NCBI GenBank assembly: GCA_949357655.1
Contig: CASHTG010000021.1
Span: forward strand, 1,488,001-1,552,000
DNA: 64,000 bases
From: Parascedosporium putredinis
Taxonomy: Eukaryota > Ascomycota > Sordariomycetes > Microascales > Microascaceae
Direction of reading: 5' to 3'
Below the pieces are notes generated by a model. It saw only the letters and a list, made by a program, of their open reading frames with translations, made no database searches and was not told the origin of the DNA. Within the stretch, counting starts at the first letter, position 1; each line of letters starts with the position of its first letter. Positions 21,317 to 32,390 of the stretch are shown here, in pieces. Both the position numbers and the translations under genes were made by a program.

Positions 21317-22486
21317 TGTATGTGCTGCTAAACCAAGTAGGTTTGAACGAAAATAACAAGGCACGAACAAGGTTTAAGGGTCGAGCGAGAAGGCCGTTCT
21401 AGTTGTGGAAGACAATGATGGCGTATTACACTACATATACTCCAGCACATAGTATTGTAGTACAGTATCTCAGTCGTGTAATCGGCATAGGCCGTTTTAA
21501 CAAGGCTATATGGCTTTGGCAAGATCGCTCTACATTATCAAATTTTCTCAACGGAACCGTGGGAAGCATGCCCAGTAATCGAGCACACACATACAAACTT
21601 CCTTGAAGAAGTAGTATTCAGCTTCTAGCTTCTAGCTACATAGAGGCCTGGCGTCTATGCTGTTAGTAATACCAGTTGGGAACAATGTCAGATGGGGTCT
21701 AAGGTGTAGACGATGTTAACTGGACGGCGCTCTTTCTGCGGTCGCAGGAATCTGTCTCCTGTAGCTTCTAGTCAAGTATATCGGAAAGATTAAACAATGG
21801 TTGTCTGGTCATTACGTGGCTCAGTTACGTATGGAGGGCGAACGAAGGACTCGAGCTGGCTTTCAAATCGGCCTCATTTGCCGAACCGGGTGTGTGTTAT
21901 TGTTGGGGCCTGCGTCGAGTATAATTTCCATGTGTTACCAAGACCTCAGGGGGAAATGAGCTAACTCCCTTAGTACTGCTTCCTCTGCTCTTGGAATTAT
22001 TGTTTTCTTCGCTTATTTCGGTGGCTGAAAATATTCCTTCCCTTGAAAACGCACACCGATTTGAAAATGCATGGAAGCGCAAGCGCCGCTAATCAACCAC
22101 ACCTTTCCGTTGCAAGTTAGTTCCAGAGGCCATCGAGACACGACCTCGTTCAAGGAGGCAACCCCGCAAAACTGGGGAGCAGAATTATAGCTCTCCCCAC
22201 AGATCAAGGATGATTCTACAGCGCGGGGAAGTACCGAGAGTTCTCCTTTCTCTCGAGATGTACCAAGGGGTAGAATTATCGCTGATCCTTTATCCCAACA
22301 CATAATCTTCGTGTCGAAACCCCGTTGTGATGGCAGGAGTATTTAACAACGACGTGGCCGCGTGTTGTCCTACCTCGTAACCTCATTGACGAGCACGGAG
22401 GATCTACATATTGACATATCAACATTTCAAGGCTCAACCAATTGCAAATACAACCTTTGCTCATCTCAAGTTTCCTGTTCAAAGCA
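21317..22486. other. Intergenic region, epoxide hydrolase to third sugar porter
   Basis: About 1.2 kb without a recognisable gene. Minus-strand open frames at 22013-22303 and 22276-22548 have no family features. The last 150 bp contain pyrimidine-rich tracts typical of a fungal promoter. Confidence 0.45.
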
Positions 22487-24123
22487 ATGGCATTCTCTCT
22501 TGGCCGAGGAAAGCGCCTCCGAGCAGGTATTACCTGCTGCTGCCTCATTGCCTTTGTACTCTTTGGCTATGACCAAGGCGTGTTTGGCGGCATACTGCAA
22601 AATGAAGATTGGCTCAATCAATTCAACCATCCGTCCGATACAGAAACCGGAATAATCGTCTCCAGCTATAACCTCGGATGCCTTACAGGCTGTATCAGTA
22701 TGTTTTCCATGTCCTAAACCGCTGAGTTGTGTCCAGCCACGGCCGCCACCCTAACTATTTTTGGCTGCCTTCAGTTACGTTTTTGTCAGTGAACGCCTCG
22801 GGCGGCGCAAATCTATCTGGCTGGGAATGGTGTTGGTTATCGTTGGCGCAATCTTGCAAACCAGTGCCTTCACTGTGCCTCATCTCATTATCGGGCGTAT
22901 CATCACAGGGTTTGGTACGGGCATGAAGACGTCCACAGTTCCCATGTAAGTGGTCAATTTTCAACGCGAGTTTGGTTCAGTCTCCTTACTTACAGTCGTG
23001 CGGCATATCAGGTACCAGTCTGAGCTATGCGACCGGAAGGCGCGCGGCCGTCTCGTTTCGCGAGAAGTTCTCTTCGTCGGTGTCGGAATTACTATTGCAT
23101 ATTGGTTCGATTTTGGAATGTCCTTTGTCGGTGGTCCGATTGCCTGGCGCCTCCCAATCGCCTTCCAAATGGTCTTTGCGCTGGTTGTCATCGCCCTTGT
23201 GTTTGCTCTTCCCGAATCCCCTCGATGGCTATTTGCACACGGTCGCCAGGAGGAAGCCATCGACGTCCTTTGCCGTGTATACGACCTGGAGCCCACCGAT
23301 GAATATATTTCCGAGGAACGTGATGCCATTCTGGTTGCCATACAAGACGAATCCGAAACCATTAAGAACAGCCCCTTAAGCATCTTCAAGAATGATAAGT
23401 TCAGAACTCGATACCGTGTGCTTCTGGCCGGCGGCATTCAGTTCATGAACCAAGCAGGCGGAATCAACCTGGTCGTTTATTACATACCTTCAGTGCTTGT
23501 TTTGAACCTTGGTATGTCGGCTCGGCTCGCTCAAATCCTCGGTGGCTGTATCAACATGACATTCATGTTCAGTTCTATCATTCCCTCCTTTTTCTTGACC
23601 GCATGGGCCGTCGGAAGACTATGCTTTGGGGCTGCGGCGGATTGTCGCTCTCTATGCTTTTCATATCCGCCTTCCTTTCGCAAGCCGAAAGTGACGGTTC
23701 ACGGGGAAAGCGTTCGGGTCGGCAGCCGTGGCTTTCTTCTTCATTTACATGTTCGTTTTCGGCTGTTCCGTCCACTGCGTCCCGTGGGTTTACGTCCCGG
23801 AAGTTTTACCACTAGAGGCGCGCACACGAGGCACGGCTATCGGTGTTGGTTCCAACTGGCTGTGGAATTTCACTGTTGTGATGATTACCCCTGTTCTCAT
23901 CAACCGACTCGAGTGGAAGGCCTACTTCGTCTTTATGGCTACCAACGCTATCTTTGTTCCACTCATTTACTTCTTTTATCCTGAAACGAGCAATGTTCGG
24001 CTCGAGGATATTGACTCTTTCTTTACGTCCGGTCGAAACCCTGTTGCTGTTGCCAGAGAGTTCTCTAACAAGGCCAAGAAGGGAGGTGGTGTAGATCCCG
24101 AAGCCCCCTCTTTCCGAGGCTAG
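22487..24123 (+). CDS. MFS sugar-porter transporter
   Basis: Third sugar porter of the window. Exons 22487-22697, 22775-22945 and 23012-24123 give about 498 residues. It begins MAFSLGRGKRLRAG, with FGYDQGVFGGIL in helix 1, SERLGRRKSIWLG loop, IIGRIITGFGTG, then MYQSELCDRKARGRLV, LPESPRWLFAHGRQEEA, NQAGGINLVVYYIPSVL, DRMGRRKT, VPEVLPLEARTRGTA and YPETSNVRLEDID. The order matches the family throughout. Frame breaks at T5 22780-22784, T5 23589-23593 and G4 23703-23706, each mended by one base. It is separated from the regulator at 24485 by 360 bp, tail to tail. Confidence 0.9.
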
Positions 24124-24484
24124 CAGGCCAACAAAGGACGAGATTGGTGTTTTACATAGTCACGTCAATTAGCAATCTGCTCTCTAATCACTACGGAAGG
24201 TTGGAATGGTCAGACAGGAGCGGATATCTATGGATCAATGGAGAAAGCGAGCGCACACTACAGTTGTCAAGTAACAGAGAGAGCAGCCATGCTCGTCCCA
24301 TCGCTTTACCTAGTCAAAAATAGAGTTATTTGCCAACTATCTCGATAGCTGATTAACTACAGCGACCTCCTATTTATACATTGTAGACCTTACCTCGCGT
24401 GAGTGTGAAAAAAGAAATTCCTCGGTTAAAGGATATTTCGTGATGCTTTGATTTTATATTAATTAGACGTAATCGTTAGACAGT
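24124..24484. other. Convergent intergenic gap
   Basis: AT-richer 3' space between the transporter and the regulator encoded on the other strand. Nothing recognised. Confidence 0.5.
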
Positions 24485-26920
24485 TCAATATTCTAGCCCC
24501 CATAGAATTCTCAAGTCCCGTGCCCTCCCCGATGTCTTCCACCCAGTTTGCCTCTCTATCCTAGCCAACTGCTTGAGCAACGCAAACTTTTCTGCGGCAA
24601 ACTCTTCAGAGTCTAGTGCAATAGTTCTCGAGGCATGAGCTGAATTTGTTGATATGTCCTCACGGATGCCAGGGTTGTTCGCCAGCCGTGTCTCAATAGC
24701 TGGAGACGGCACATCTGGCGAAGCATTCATTTCTACCCCGACGGCGCGACCGCGCTGTATGGTGCGCCCCAGCGCTGTGCCGGCAATATAGAGAGGCTGG
24801 AGATGGTTTACCCAGTTTGCACTGCAGTTGAGGCCTGATTAGCGCGCCTACGCCGCCGGACATCGGGCGGGGTACCTTACTGTGAATTATTGCAAATTGA
24901 GATAGCAGAAATCTCCTTAGCATGAAATATCGGATCTAGGAGTTCTGGAGGATCAGAGGTGCGACCAAGCACACCAGTTTGAAGGAGGAGAATGGATCCC
25001 GAATGGTAAAACGTATTTCCGCAAACTGCACCCGTTAGCAAGTCATTTTCGTACTCTTCTCCTTTCATTTCCCCTCTTCATTCGTTTTTATCTTTGGTAT
25101 TTACCAGTGCGGAGTGCCGTACTTGAAGAAGCTTGAGCGTATATCACTGCAGGGAATGGGCTTCCCTCAGATTCCTCCGTTCGCCATAGCGGCATGGCCT
25201 CTCTTGGCCGGAACAGCCGCCAAGCCTGTAATTCATTCCAGGATGTCTCGACTTGGAACGCAAAATGCGACAGCGACAACCTCTGACTGTGCTCGTCCTG
25301 GCTCAAAAGATTCACTATCTTAGAGAACGCAACGATGGCGAGGTTGCAGTAATCATCCAGGTCACCGCTAGCGGCCACAGATGACGCGCAGTCATCATGA
25401 ACCCATAATTCCGATGGAATAAGGGTTGTCTGATTGGTAATGTAAGCTGCCCAGATATCTTATGGATATGTTAGTCATGGCCCTGACCGAGGAGCTGTTT
25501 CGCGGGACGTACCGATGCGAGCAAAGGCCCAGAAGCACGCCTTCACGACACCCCCGTGCTGCCATTCCAGCCGCGCATTTTGAGAAAGCTCGCGCATCCC
25601 TGTTAAACAGTCAACACCTGAGTTGAGTTATGATAGGAGGCATCATGTCACCAACCCGCAAATGCCTTCTCCACTCTGATACACCCGACGCCATCATTTC
25701 GTAGACACATAGTAACGTGCAAGTGGCAAGGATTGACTCGCCTGCTTCTACTGGATCTTGGTGTAGAAGTAGTTGGATAGTGTGCTGATACAGCTCCAAT
25801 GTCAGCTGCGTTTTCTTCCGATTAACCTCATCGAGCTGCCGTGATGATAGTGCTAAGGCGGCGGCTTGATATGCCTTGTTCTCCATCATTTTGTGTACGC
25901 TCTGGACTGTGAAGTGCATTTTGGAATCTGTTGTCTCACACCATGTCCCACTTTCTTGAAGAAATGCGGATATCAGTACCGCGCGCTCGCGATTGGTGAT
26001 GGTGAATAACGGCTCAGGCAAAGGTGATGTTTGTGAAACAGCCTGGCCGAGAGAGAATGGAGCTGGGTAGGTAAAAATAGAGTATGACCCGGCGAGAATA
26101 TGAGCGGCTGACAAGGTCTCAGGGGAGCGAGCGTGAAGGTTTGCTTCATCTTGGCTGTGCAGGGGCTCGGCCGCTGACCCGACATCGATCCAGCTGGCAG
26201 GCGCTGTCGTATCCTCCCAGATACCGACGTGATAGCTCGAGGACTGAATTGGGGGCTGCGAGCCAGATGGCGGCGGGTATGTGCCAACCACGATAGATAG
26301 TGTTCCATCGCCGTCATTTCTAATCTCGAGATCGGAGTCCCCGGCCGATGATTCATCACGAATATCAGCCTCGTAGGATTGAATTATCTCCTGCGTGTTA
26401 TCCACTATCTTATACAAGTCAAGCGTGTCAAGTTAGATATATATACGCTGAGCAAGAGGGGGCTATAATTCGCAGCAGACCAACGGGAACGCACAATTGC
26501 TGAGTTACTGATGGGCCGCTGTGTGTTGGGCGGCTCGCTTGCCCGGCGACTACTTTCAATGGCTTCTAGCGCGGCAGTATCTTCACTTGATAGTCGGAGT
26601 GATCGAGAAGGGTGGAAAGATGCCTTGAGACCCCACCTACATTGTCCATGGCGGGCCTGACAGGCTTTGCATCGCGGGCGTGCCCCATCACCTGAGACCA
26701 GATCAGCTCGCCATCCACCCCCAGAAATATTGGCCTAGCGGGGCTTACACTTTCTCCGACGAGTACGGCATGGAAGACTGTGAATGCAGTCAGTGATATT
26801 ATCCACAGGATGCAAAGAAGTGGAGGCGCTTCCATACCATCCGGATCTTGACCTGGTCCTAGCCGACTTCTCGCGCCCCCTGATTAACAACGCGATCGGC
26901 CCGGAGGGTGGGCTAACCAT
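24485..26920 (-). CDS. Zn(II)2Cys6 transcription factor (Fungal_trans_2 type)
   Basis: Nuclear regulator. ATG at 26920 (MVSPPSGPIALLIRGREK) leads into the zinc cluster, built over two introns (26837-26778 and 26748-26692): C-LP-C-RTRRRK-C-DGARPR-C-KA-C-QARHGQ-C, then WGLKASFHPSRSLRL, the stretch that typically follows the cluster in this subgroup. The central region (26417-25611) and the exons down to 24485 carry the leucine-rich helices of the domain (ILATCTLLCVYEMMASG, FYHSGSILLLQTG). The C-terminal exon ends ...LRILWGLEY. Internal introns between 25600 and 24880 are clear in outline but not all junctions are fixed. The neighbours suggest it may control the transporter upstream or the monooxygenase locus; no direct evidence. 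Confidence 0.82.
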
Positions 26921-27448
26921 CGCAAGACTCTTCCGTGTAAACCCAAAGTATGCAGAATATTTGACTGGGAGCCGTGGTCTTGACTTTTGGAAAAGCGAAA
27001 GTGGTCGTGGATTCCGCGGGGAACCCCGTGATCCTGGCCTTTTGATGCGCTCAGTCCGAGCATTGGCAAGGTGGGGCCCAGTTTGAAAATTTCCCCACAC
27101 CATCGAGTCGCCAAGAACCTAAACAGGCATAGTTGAAAGAACAGAGGGCAACTGCAAGCGCAAACACTAACCTCAAGGAAAGTGGAGTCTGTGTTGAGAT
27201 TCTTCGTCCTGGTATTTATTTCTCTAACTGATTGCAAGAATTTAGTGCGGTTAGGAGGGGTTTTCGGAATAAGGCAACTCGAGGCTCACAGCCCTGTTGC
27301 ATTCTCTTCGTGAACGTCGGTAGAGGGCACGCTGTAAAATGCTGGTAAGATGCGACGTGTATATATTCAAGGTGTCTGCAACCTATTATCACATTTTGTT
27401 TATGTGTCAGTCATTCATTCTTTCTCTGTCAGCACACTCTTCTACATC
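26921..27448. promoter_or_regulatory. Divergent promoter, Zn2Cys6 regulator / monooxygenase
   Basis: Regulator and FAD monooxygenase are transcribed apart from here, an arrangement common for pathway regulators and their targets. No clear CCG/CGG palindrome was found. The regulator frame stays open upstream to 27103, so a longer N-terminus is possible. Confidence 0.4.
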
Positions 27449-29167
27449 ATGGATAACTCTAAAGAAGTCATCATCATTGGCGGCGGTATATCCGGCCTGG
27501 GAATGGCTGTCCAACTCAAGCGTTTGCTTGGACACAATAACTTTACAATCTACGAAAAGTCCGATAATATCGGCGGCACTTGGTGGCACAATCGATACCC
27601 GGCGTGTGCCTGTGATATCCCCAGCCATTTCTACTCCTACAGTTTCGCATTGAAGCCAGACTGGACAACTACCTATCCCGCACGGGATGAACTCCACGAA
27701 TATTTTTACTCGGTCGCGCAAAGATTCAACATTCTTCCCCACTGTCGCTTCAACACAACCTGTACCGGACTAGTGTGGAATGAGGAGACTGCGCGTTGGG
27801 TCTGTACGTTTGAGAACACTCTCACTGGCGAAAAATTTATTCATGAGGCTCCTGTTGTTGTTAGCGCTATCGGGACACTGGATAGGCCGCTCATACCTGA
27901 GATTGAGGGTGCGGATACCTTCGAGGGCAAGATGTTCCACAGTGCCCGGTGGGACGATTCCCTCGAGACGACAAATAAGAACATTGTTGTCCTGGGCAAT
28001 GGTGCCTCGGCCACTCAGTTCGTCCCCGAACTTGTCAAAGCTACTGCGCCGAAGGGCAAGGTAACCCAAATTGTTAAAAGTGCGCATTGGTGGACTAAGA
28101 GAGTAAGTTGTCAAATGCAGAACTACATTCCACGTAGGTCGAGTACATACTCTAACACAAGCTACGCGTACCAATAGGGAAATCCTACATACTCCGAATG
28201 GTGGAAGTTTGTTATGGCACATGTCCCATTCGCAGCTCGTCTTTACCGTATACACTTGGCGTGGCAGCTGGAGTCTGTGTTCTACTCTTTTCTAATGACC
28301 CCAAGCGGAGCCCGGATGCGACAAAAGATTCGTGACGACACGACTAAGTTCATCATGGATGATGCCCCCGCTCAATATCGCGCCATTCTCATGCCCGACT
28401 ATGAGCCTGGATGCAAGCGACGCGTAAACACTGCAACCTATTTCAAGGCACTCCATTCTCCAAACATGGACCTGACAAAAGACAGGGTCATCAAGATCTT
28501 GCCTCGCCATGTTGAGACCGTCGGCGGAGAGAAGTATCCCGCCGATGCCATCATCTTTGCAACTGGTTTCCTGACCCAGAAGTGGCTGTACCCTATGGAA
28601 ATCAAGGGGATTGGTGGCCAGGATATGCAAGACGTTTGGAATGCCAAAGGCGGTGCTGAGGCATACAAGGGCACTGTCGTTACCGGATTTCCTAACTTCT
28701 TTATCCTATACGGCCCCAACGCTGCTACGGGCCAACACTCAGTCATATTCCACTCCGAGTGTCAGATCAACTATTCCTGCCGCCTTCTTCGGCCCGTTCT
28801 TAAGGGACAATCTCCCGCTGACTATATCATGGTAAGACCTGAAGCGCAGCACCGAGATCTCAACTGGGTTCAAAGTAAACTACAATCCTTAGTTTTCAAC
28901 AGTGGATGCCAGAGCTGGTGGATGGATCCAGCAACGAAGAAGAACACCTTTATATACCCCGACCCCATGTTCAAGTACTGGCTTAGAACAATCTTCCCGG
29001 TTTGGTCCGACTTTGAGTTGAGAAGACCGTATCAGCGGGGATCCAGTTCCAAGCTCAAAGTACTGATGACTACAGTCCTCAGCATAGGTGTGACCGGCCT
29101 TGCTGCCAAGTGGCTCATGGAGCCGAGAGGATGGACCTGGGCGGCTGATATTTTGACCATAAAATAG
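27449..29167 (+). CDS. Flavin monooxygenase, Baeyer-Villiger type
   Basis: FAD/NADPH enzyme inserting one oxygen atom next to a ketone (ketone to ester or lactone). Residues near 6-18 form the first Rossmann motif IIIGGGISGLG; IGGTWWHNRYPACACD follows; FEGKMFHSARW fits the Baeyer-Villiger fingerprint F-x-G-x3-H-x3-W; VVLGNGASATQ is the second (NADPH) Rossmann motif; FATGFL is the late FAD-side motif. One intron (28103-28177; GTAAGT donor, CTAAC branch) joins two exons of 654 and 990 nt, 547 residues, with no frameshift. A C-terminal hydrophobic helix (VLMTTVLSIGVTGLAAKWLM) could anchor it to a membrane. It is flanked by a regulator and a Dal5-type transporter. Confidence 0.92.
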
Positions 29168-29898
29168 AAGGTTTGAGAAGCCGCTGCTGCATAAGGCGGT
29201 GCGAAGATACAGGCGCATTGGGGAATGGCCGCCGAGTAATAAGATCTTCCTGTTAGCCAAGCCCTAGTAGGAGTGCGGATTCAATAGTTGAGGCGCGCCG
29301 TTAACGCATGTATCTGGAGTATTACTTAGGTAGCTTAGCACAATACAAATTGGACTTTGCCGAACAATAGCATCAACTGGAAATCTAGTAATAGGCGAGT
29401 GCGTTTCTTCTCGTTTCGACTATTCACTTATTTTCGAGAAAGGAAGGAGAGCTAAAGTCGCGCAAAGGTGCTATATATAAGCAATGATTTCAGGAGCTAC
29501 ATTACGATGTATACAGGTACTTATTAGACAGAATTATTCCTAAATGTACAATGTTAGATAGAGTCGACAAGAAAGCCAAACCGTATAACATAATAAGTAC
29601 ACGTCCACATACATACTTTGTGACATCGTTCTCACATAGACGACATAGCACATCGTGATATTACCTGGCTCTATTAAAGCTCAACATATTCAGCTGTCAA
29701 AGTCCCTAGCTATATATTCCGCATTCCTACGCTAGATGAGACTAAAAGCTTAGTTGTCCCCTTTCGTGGCTGTATGTTGTGCTCTTTATTGTTGTGTCAA
29801 GTCCTTTAGTTGAAAGCCGCAATTGTTCTCGTAGCCAAAGGGTCGGGTCATCTGTTGTATATTTGCAGCGGAATACCATCACTAAACAGAATCCTGCC
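29168..29898. other. Convergent AT-rich intergenic region
   Basis: About 730 bp between two convergent genes, rich in TATA-like stretches. No open frame of note and no repeat match to the rest of the window that I can see. Confidence 0.5.
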
Positions 29899-31881
29899 TC
29901 AGATTAAGTAGCGAAACCCCTTTTGTTGTTGTCGAGCTGTATCAAGGTCAACCCCATTCACGGCCGCAATAGCCTGCAGCCTCTCCGTCTCCTTCTTGCT
30001 AAGCGCCGTATCATCTCTTTCAAGGGCTTCAAGGCGCTTATTCTCGCGAACAAGAATAAATCTCTGTAAAGTAGCGCCTATTCCAGAAGCCACCATTAAA
30101 GCGATGACGATTCCAAGGGCAACAGGATAGCGGTCTCCTTGACTATCGAAATACGTGTAAGAAGTCCAGATGCTGGCGGCATTCGCCACTGCATTCATGA
30201 ACCCGAGTGCGGCGGCGCGCTTAGCTGGGGGCCGAGGAACACAAGATGACATCCAGGCGTATGTCGTCCCATTCATTGTAAATACGAAGTTAAGCAGAAA
30301 CATCGAAAAATAGCGCGGACCAAAAGAGGTGGTCGTCATAAAAATGACACAGCCTGCAATAACAATCGGGATGGGGTCTACGGGAAGGGGAGTTAGTAGG
30401 CGACCTCGTCCATGATACTAGCTGGAAACACTCACACATAAAGAACCAATATCGATTCTGCACTTTATCGGAAAGCCAAGAGTGGAAGGCGCAATAGAAG
30501 GCCATGAAGATGTAGGGTGGCGCGACCAGGAGCAACGACACTTCGTCAGTAAACCCGAGTGTTCTGGTGAGAGTTGGGTAAAAGTTTTGGAATCCTCCAG
30601 CTCCAATAAAGGCGTGATGGGCGATAGTAAGGATCCAGACTTTAGGGTCCCTAAGAGCAAGCTTCAATCCGTCGAACTGCGCTTTAGACCCCCTCATATC
30701 CACGTCTTCCTCCGAGGCATCTAGCAGGAGTCGGCGCTTCGCCACATGGGCCATTTTGGGGTCAAGCCCGTTCCACGTTTCTGGGAAGTCAGGCAGCACA
30801 AGACATATCAAAATCCCCGTCGCGACGGTGACAACTCCCTCAAGAATATAAAGCCACCTCCACGCGGAGATCCCCTCACCCCATCTAAACCTTTCAAGAT
30901 TCCAGACGCAATCAAGTTCCCAAATGCTCCGGCAATGAGCGAGCCATTATAAAAGAGGGCCATGCGGAGCGAGAGCTCTTTCTTCGTGTACCATTTTGAC
31001 AGGTAGAAGATGACCTATATTAGTGGTTCTATTAGGTTATCTCATTGCCATGGGGTTTTGATGGAATGGAAAGACATACACCCGGAAAGAAAGGCGCCTC
31101 TGATAGTTATTCGTTAGCGACCTCGGAAGACAGAAGACTCTACTTGGTAGCGACTCACCGACAAGACCCAGGAATAGCCGACAAACAACAATTCCAGAGA
31201 ACCCTTGAACGAGCGAGGTAAGCGCAGAGACTAGGCCCCAAGCAATTGTAAAGAATCCAAGGTAGTACGAGGGCTTCCCAATATAGTTAAGCATCATATT
31301 CGATGGAAGTTGGCCCAAAACCTAAATTGATCAGTCAGGATGAACTCAAGAGCCGCCCTGGTCGGCAACCTATGACCACATACATAAGTTATGAAGAGAA
31401 CAGAAAGGCCGACTCGATCTATTTTTATAGAAGTTAGATCTTAGGTTAGGAGGGACTAAACGAGTAGAGCCGGGGAATAAAGTGAAGGTGATAGAGTCCC
31501 CTGAACCGGGACGTTAACGGCATGGCTATAACTGACATTGTGTATCCGTTAGTTTCAGATCCTCCTCGAGGCCCTGGAGACGCGCCGCAGCATAGTTATT
31601 TCTACATATCTGTTAGGGAATGGTATCGTGCCTGTAGTTCGTAAGGAATCTTACCGGTCAATGTAGTTCATCAAGTAGGTCCAAATCATAAGTGGCATAA
31701 TCATTAGATCGAGCTTCCGGCGCAGTTTCTTCTCTACCACAAGCTCCTCTTCCGTCAATGCCGTGGCATGGGTCTGTTCTGAGACATCGCTACAATCTTT
31801 GGCTGGCATTCGACTGGCGTCATTATTAGCCGGGATGGAGGGAGTCTCATCATGACTAGTTTTGGTGAGCGGAAGAGCCAT
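29899..31881 (-). CDS. MFS anion:cation symporter, Dal5 (allantoate permease)-like
   Basis: Transporter of the fungal Dal5 family, which imports carboxylates, vitamins and similar anions. The start MALPLTKTSHDETPS is followed by a long cytosolic N-terminus, then LMIWTYLMNYIDR in helix 1 and, after an intron, NNYAAARLQGLEEDLKLTD, the family hallmark. Later exons give GQLPSNMMLNYIG, GFSGIVVCRLFLGL, WYTKKELSLRMALFYNG, LPDFPETW, and the C-terminal half with MSSCVPRPPAKRAAALGFMN. The C-terminal tail is charged (LEALERDDTALSKKE). The reading is broken once at C4 30872-30875 (one G short on the coding strand). It is divergent from the Zn2Cys6 regulator at 32.4 kb, and close to an amidase and a dehydratase. 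Confidence 0.87.
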
Positions 31882-32390
31882 AGCTGCATCTGTTAGAGTC
31901 TGTCAGAACCGTGAAGATGAAGATTGAAAAGCGATAATGTAGCGTCAGGAGATGGACATTGTCGGGCTTTATGTGTTTAAGCTCACAGCTCGATGGATGC
32001 AAAAGCCGGTAGTCTCGGTGAGCATAATCTGGGGAACAGCTATCCATGGATGTGTTGCATGCGGTTGGTGCCAAGCGTACATATCTAGGGAGGAAGATAA
32101 CATCCCTGGCCCAGTATGCTACGGGAGCCATTGCGGAGAACTCATCTCCGTCAACGGAAAACAAACTCCGCACTAAGAGAGAGATGAGTCCACGCGCTAG
32201 TATCTTGGCGGCTTAAAGGATTTGCGGGGAGCGCTCTCGCCATGCCATCAATTGGTCAGCCGGTAGCAAATGTCAACCACACTACTGGTGAGAGTACATA
32301 ACGGGATCTAAACCCCGTTGATCTCTTAGGGAATATTCGCCCCGACATCTCAAACTACCTCACCTCACCTCACCTCACACGGGAAATGAA
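31882..32390. promoter_or_regulatory. Divergent promoter, Dal5-like transporter / Zn2Cys6 regulator
   Basis: Shared 5' space of about 500 bp. Near the regulator start lies a (CCTCA)4 microsatellite. No gene recognised; a minus-strand frame at 31856-32173 lacks features. Confidence 0.45.
32358..32377. repeat. Microsatellite (CCTCA)4
   Basis: Four perfect tandem copies of the pentamer CCTCA, followed by a partial copy, about 30 bp before the regulator's first ATG. Pyrimidine-rich tracts at this distance are common in fungal core promoters. Confidence 0.8.
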
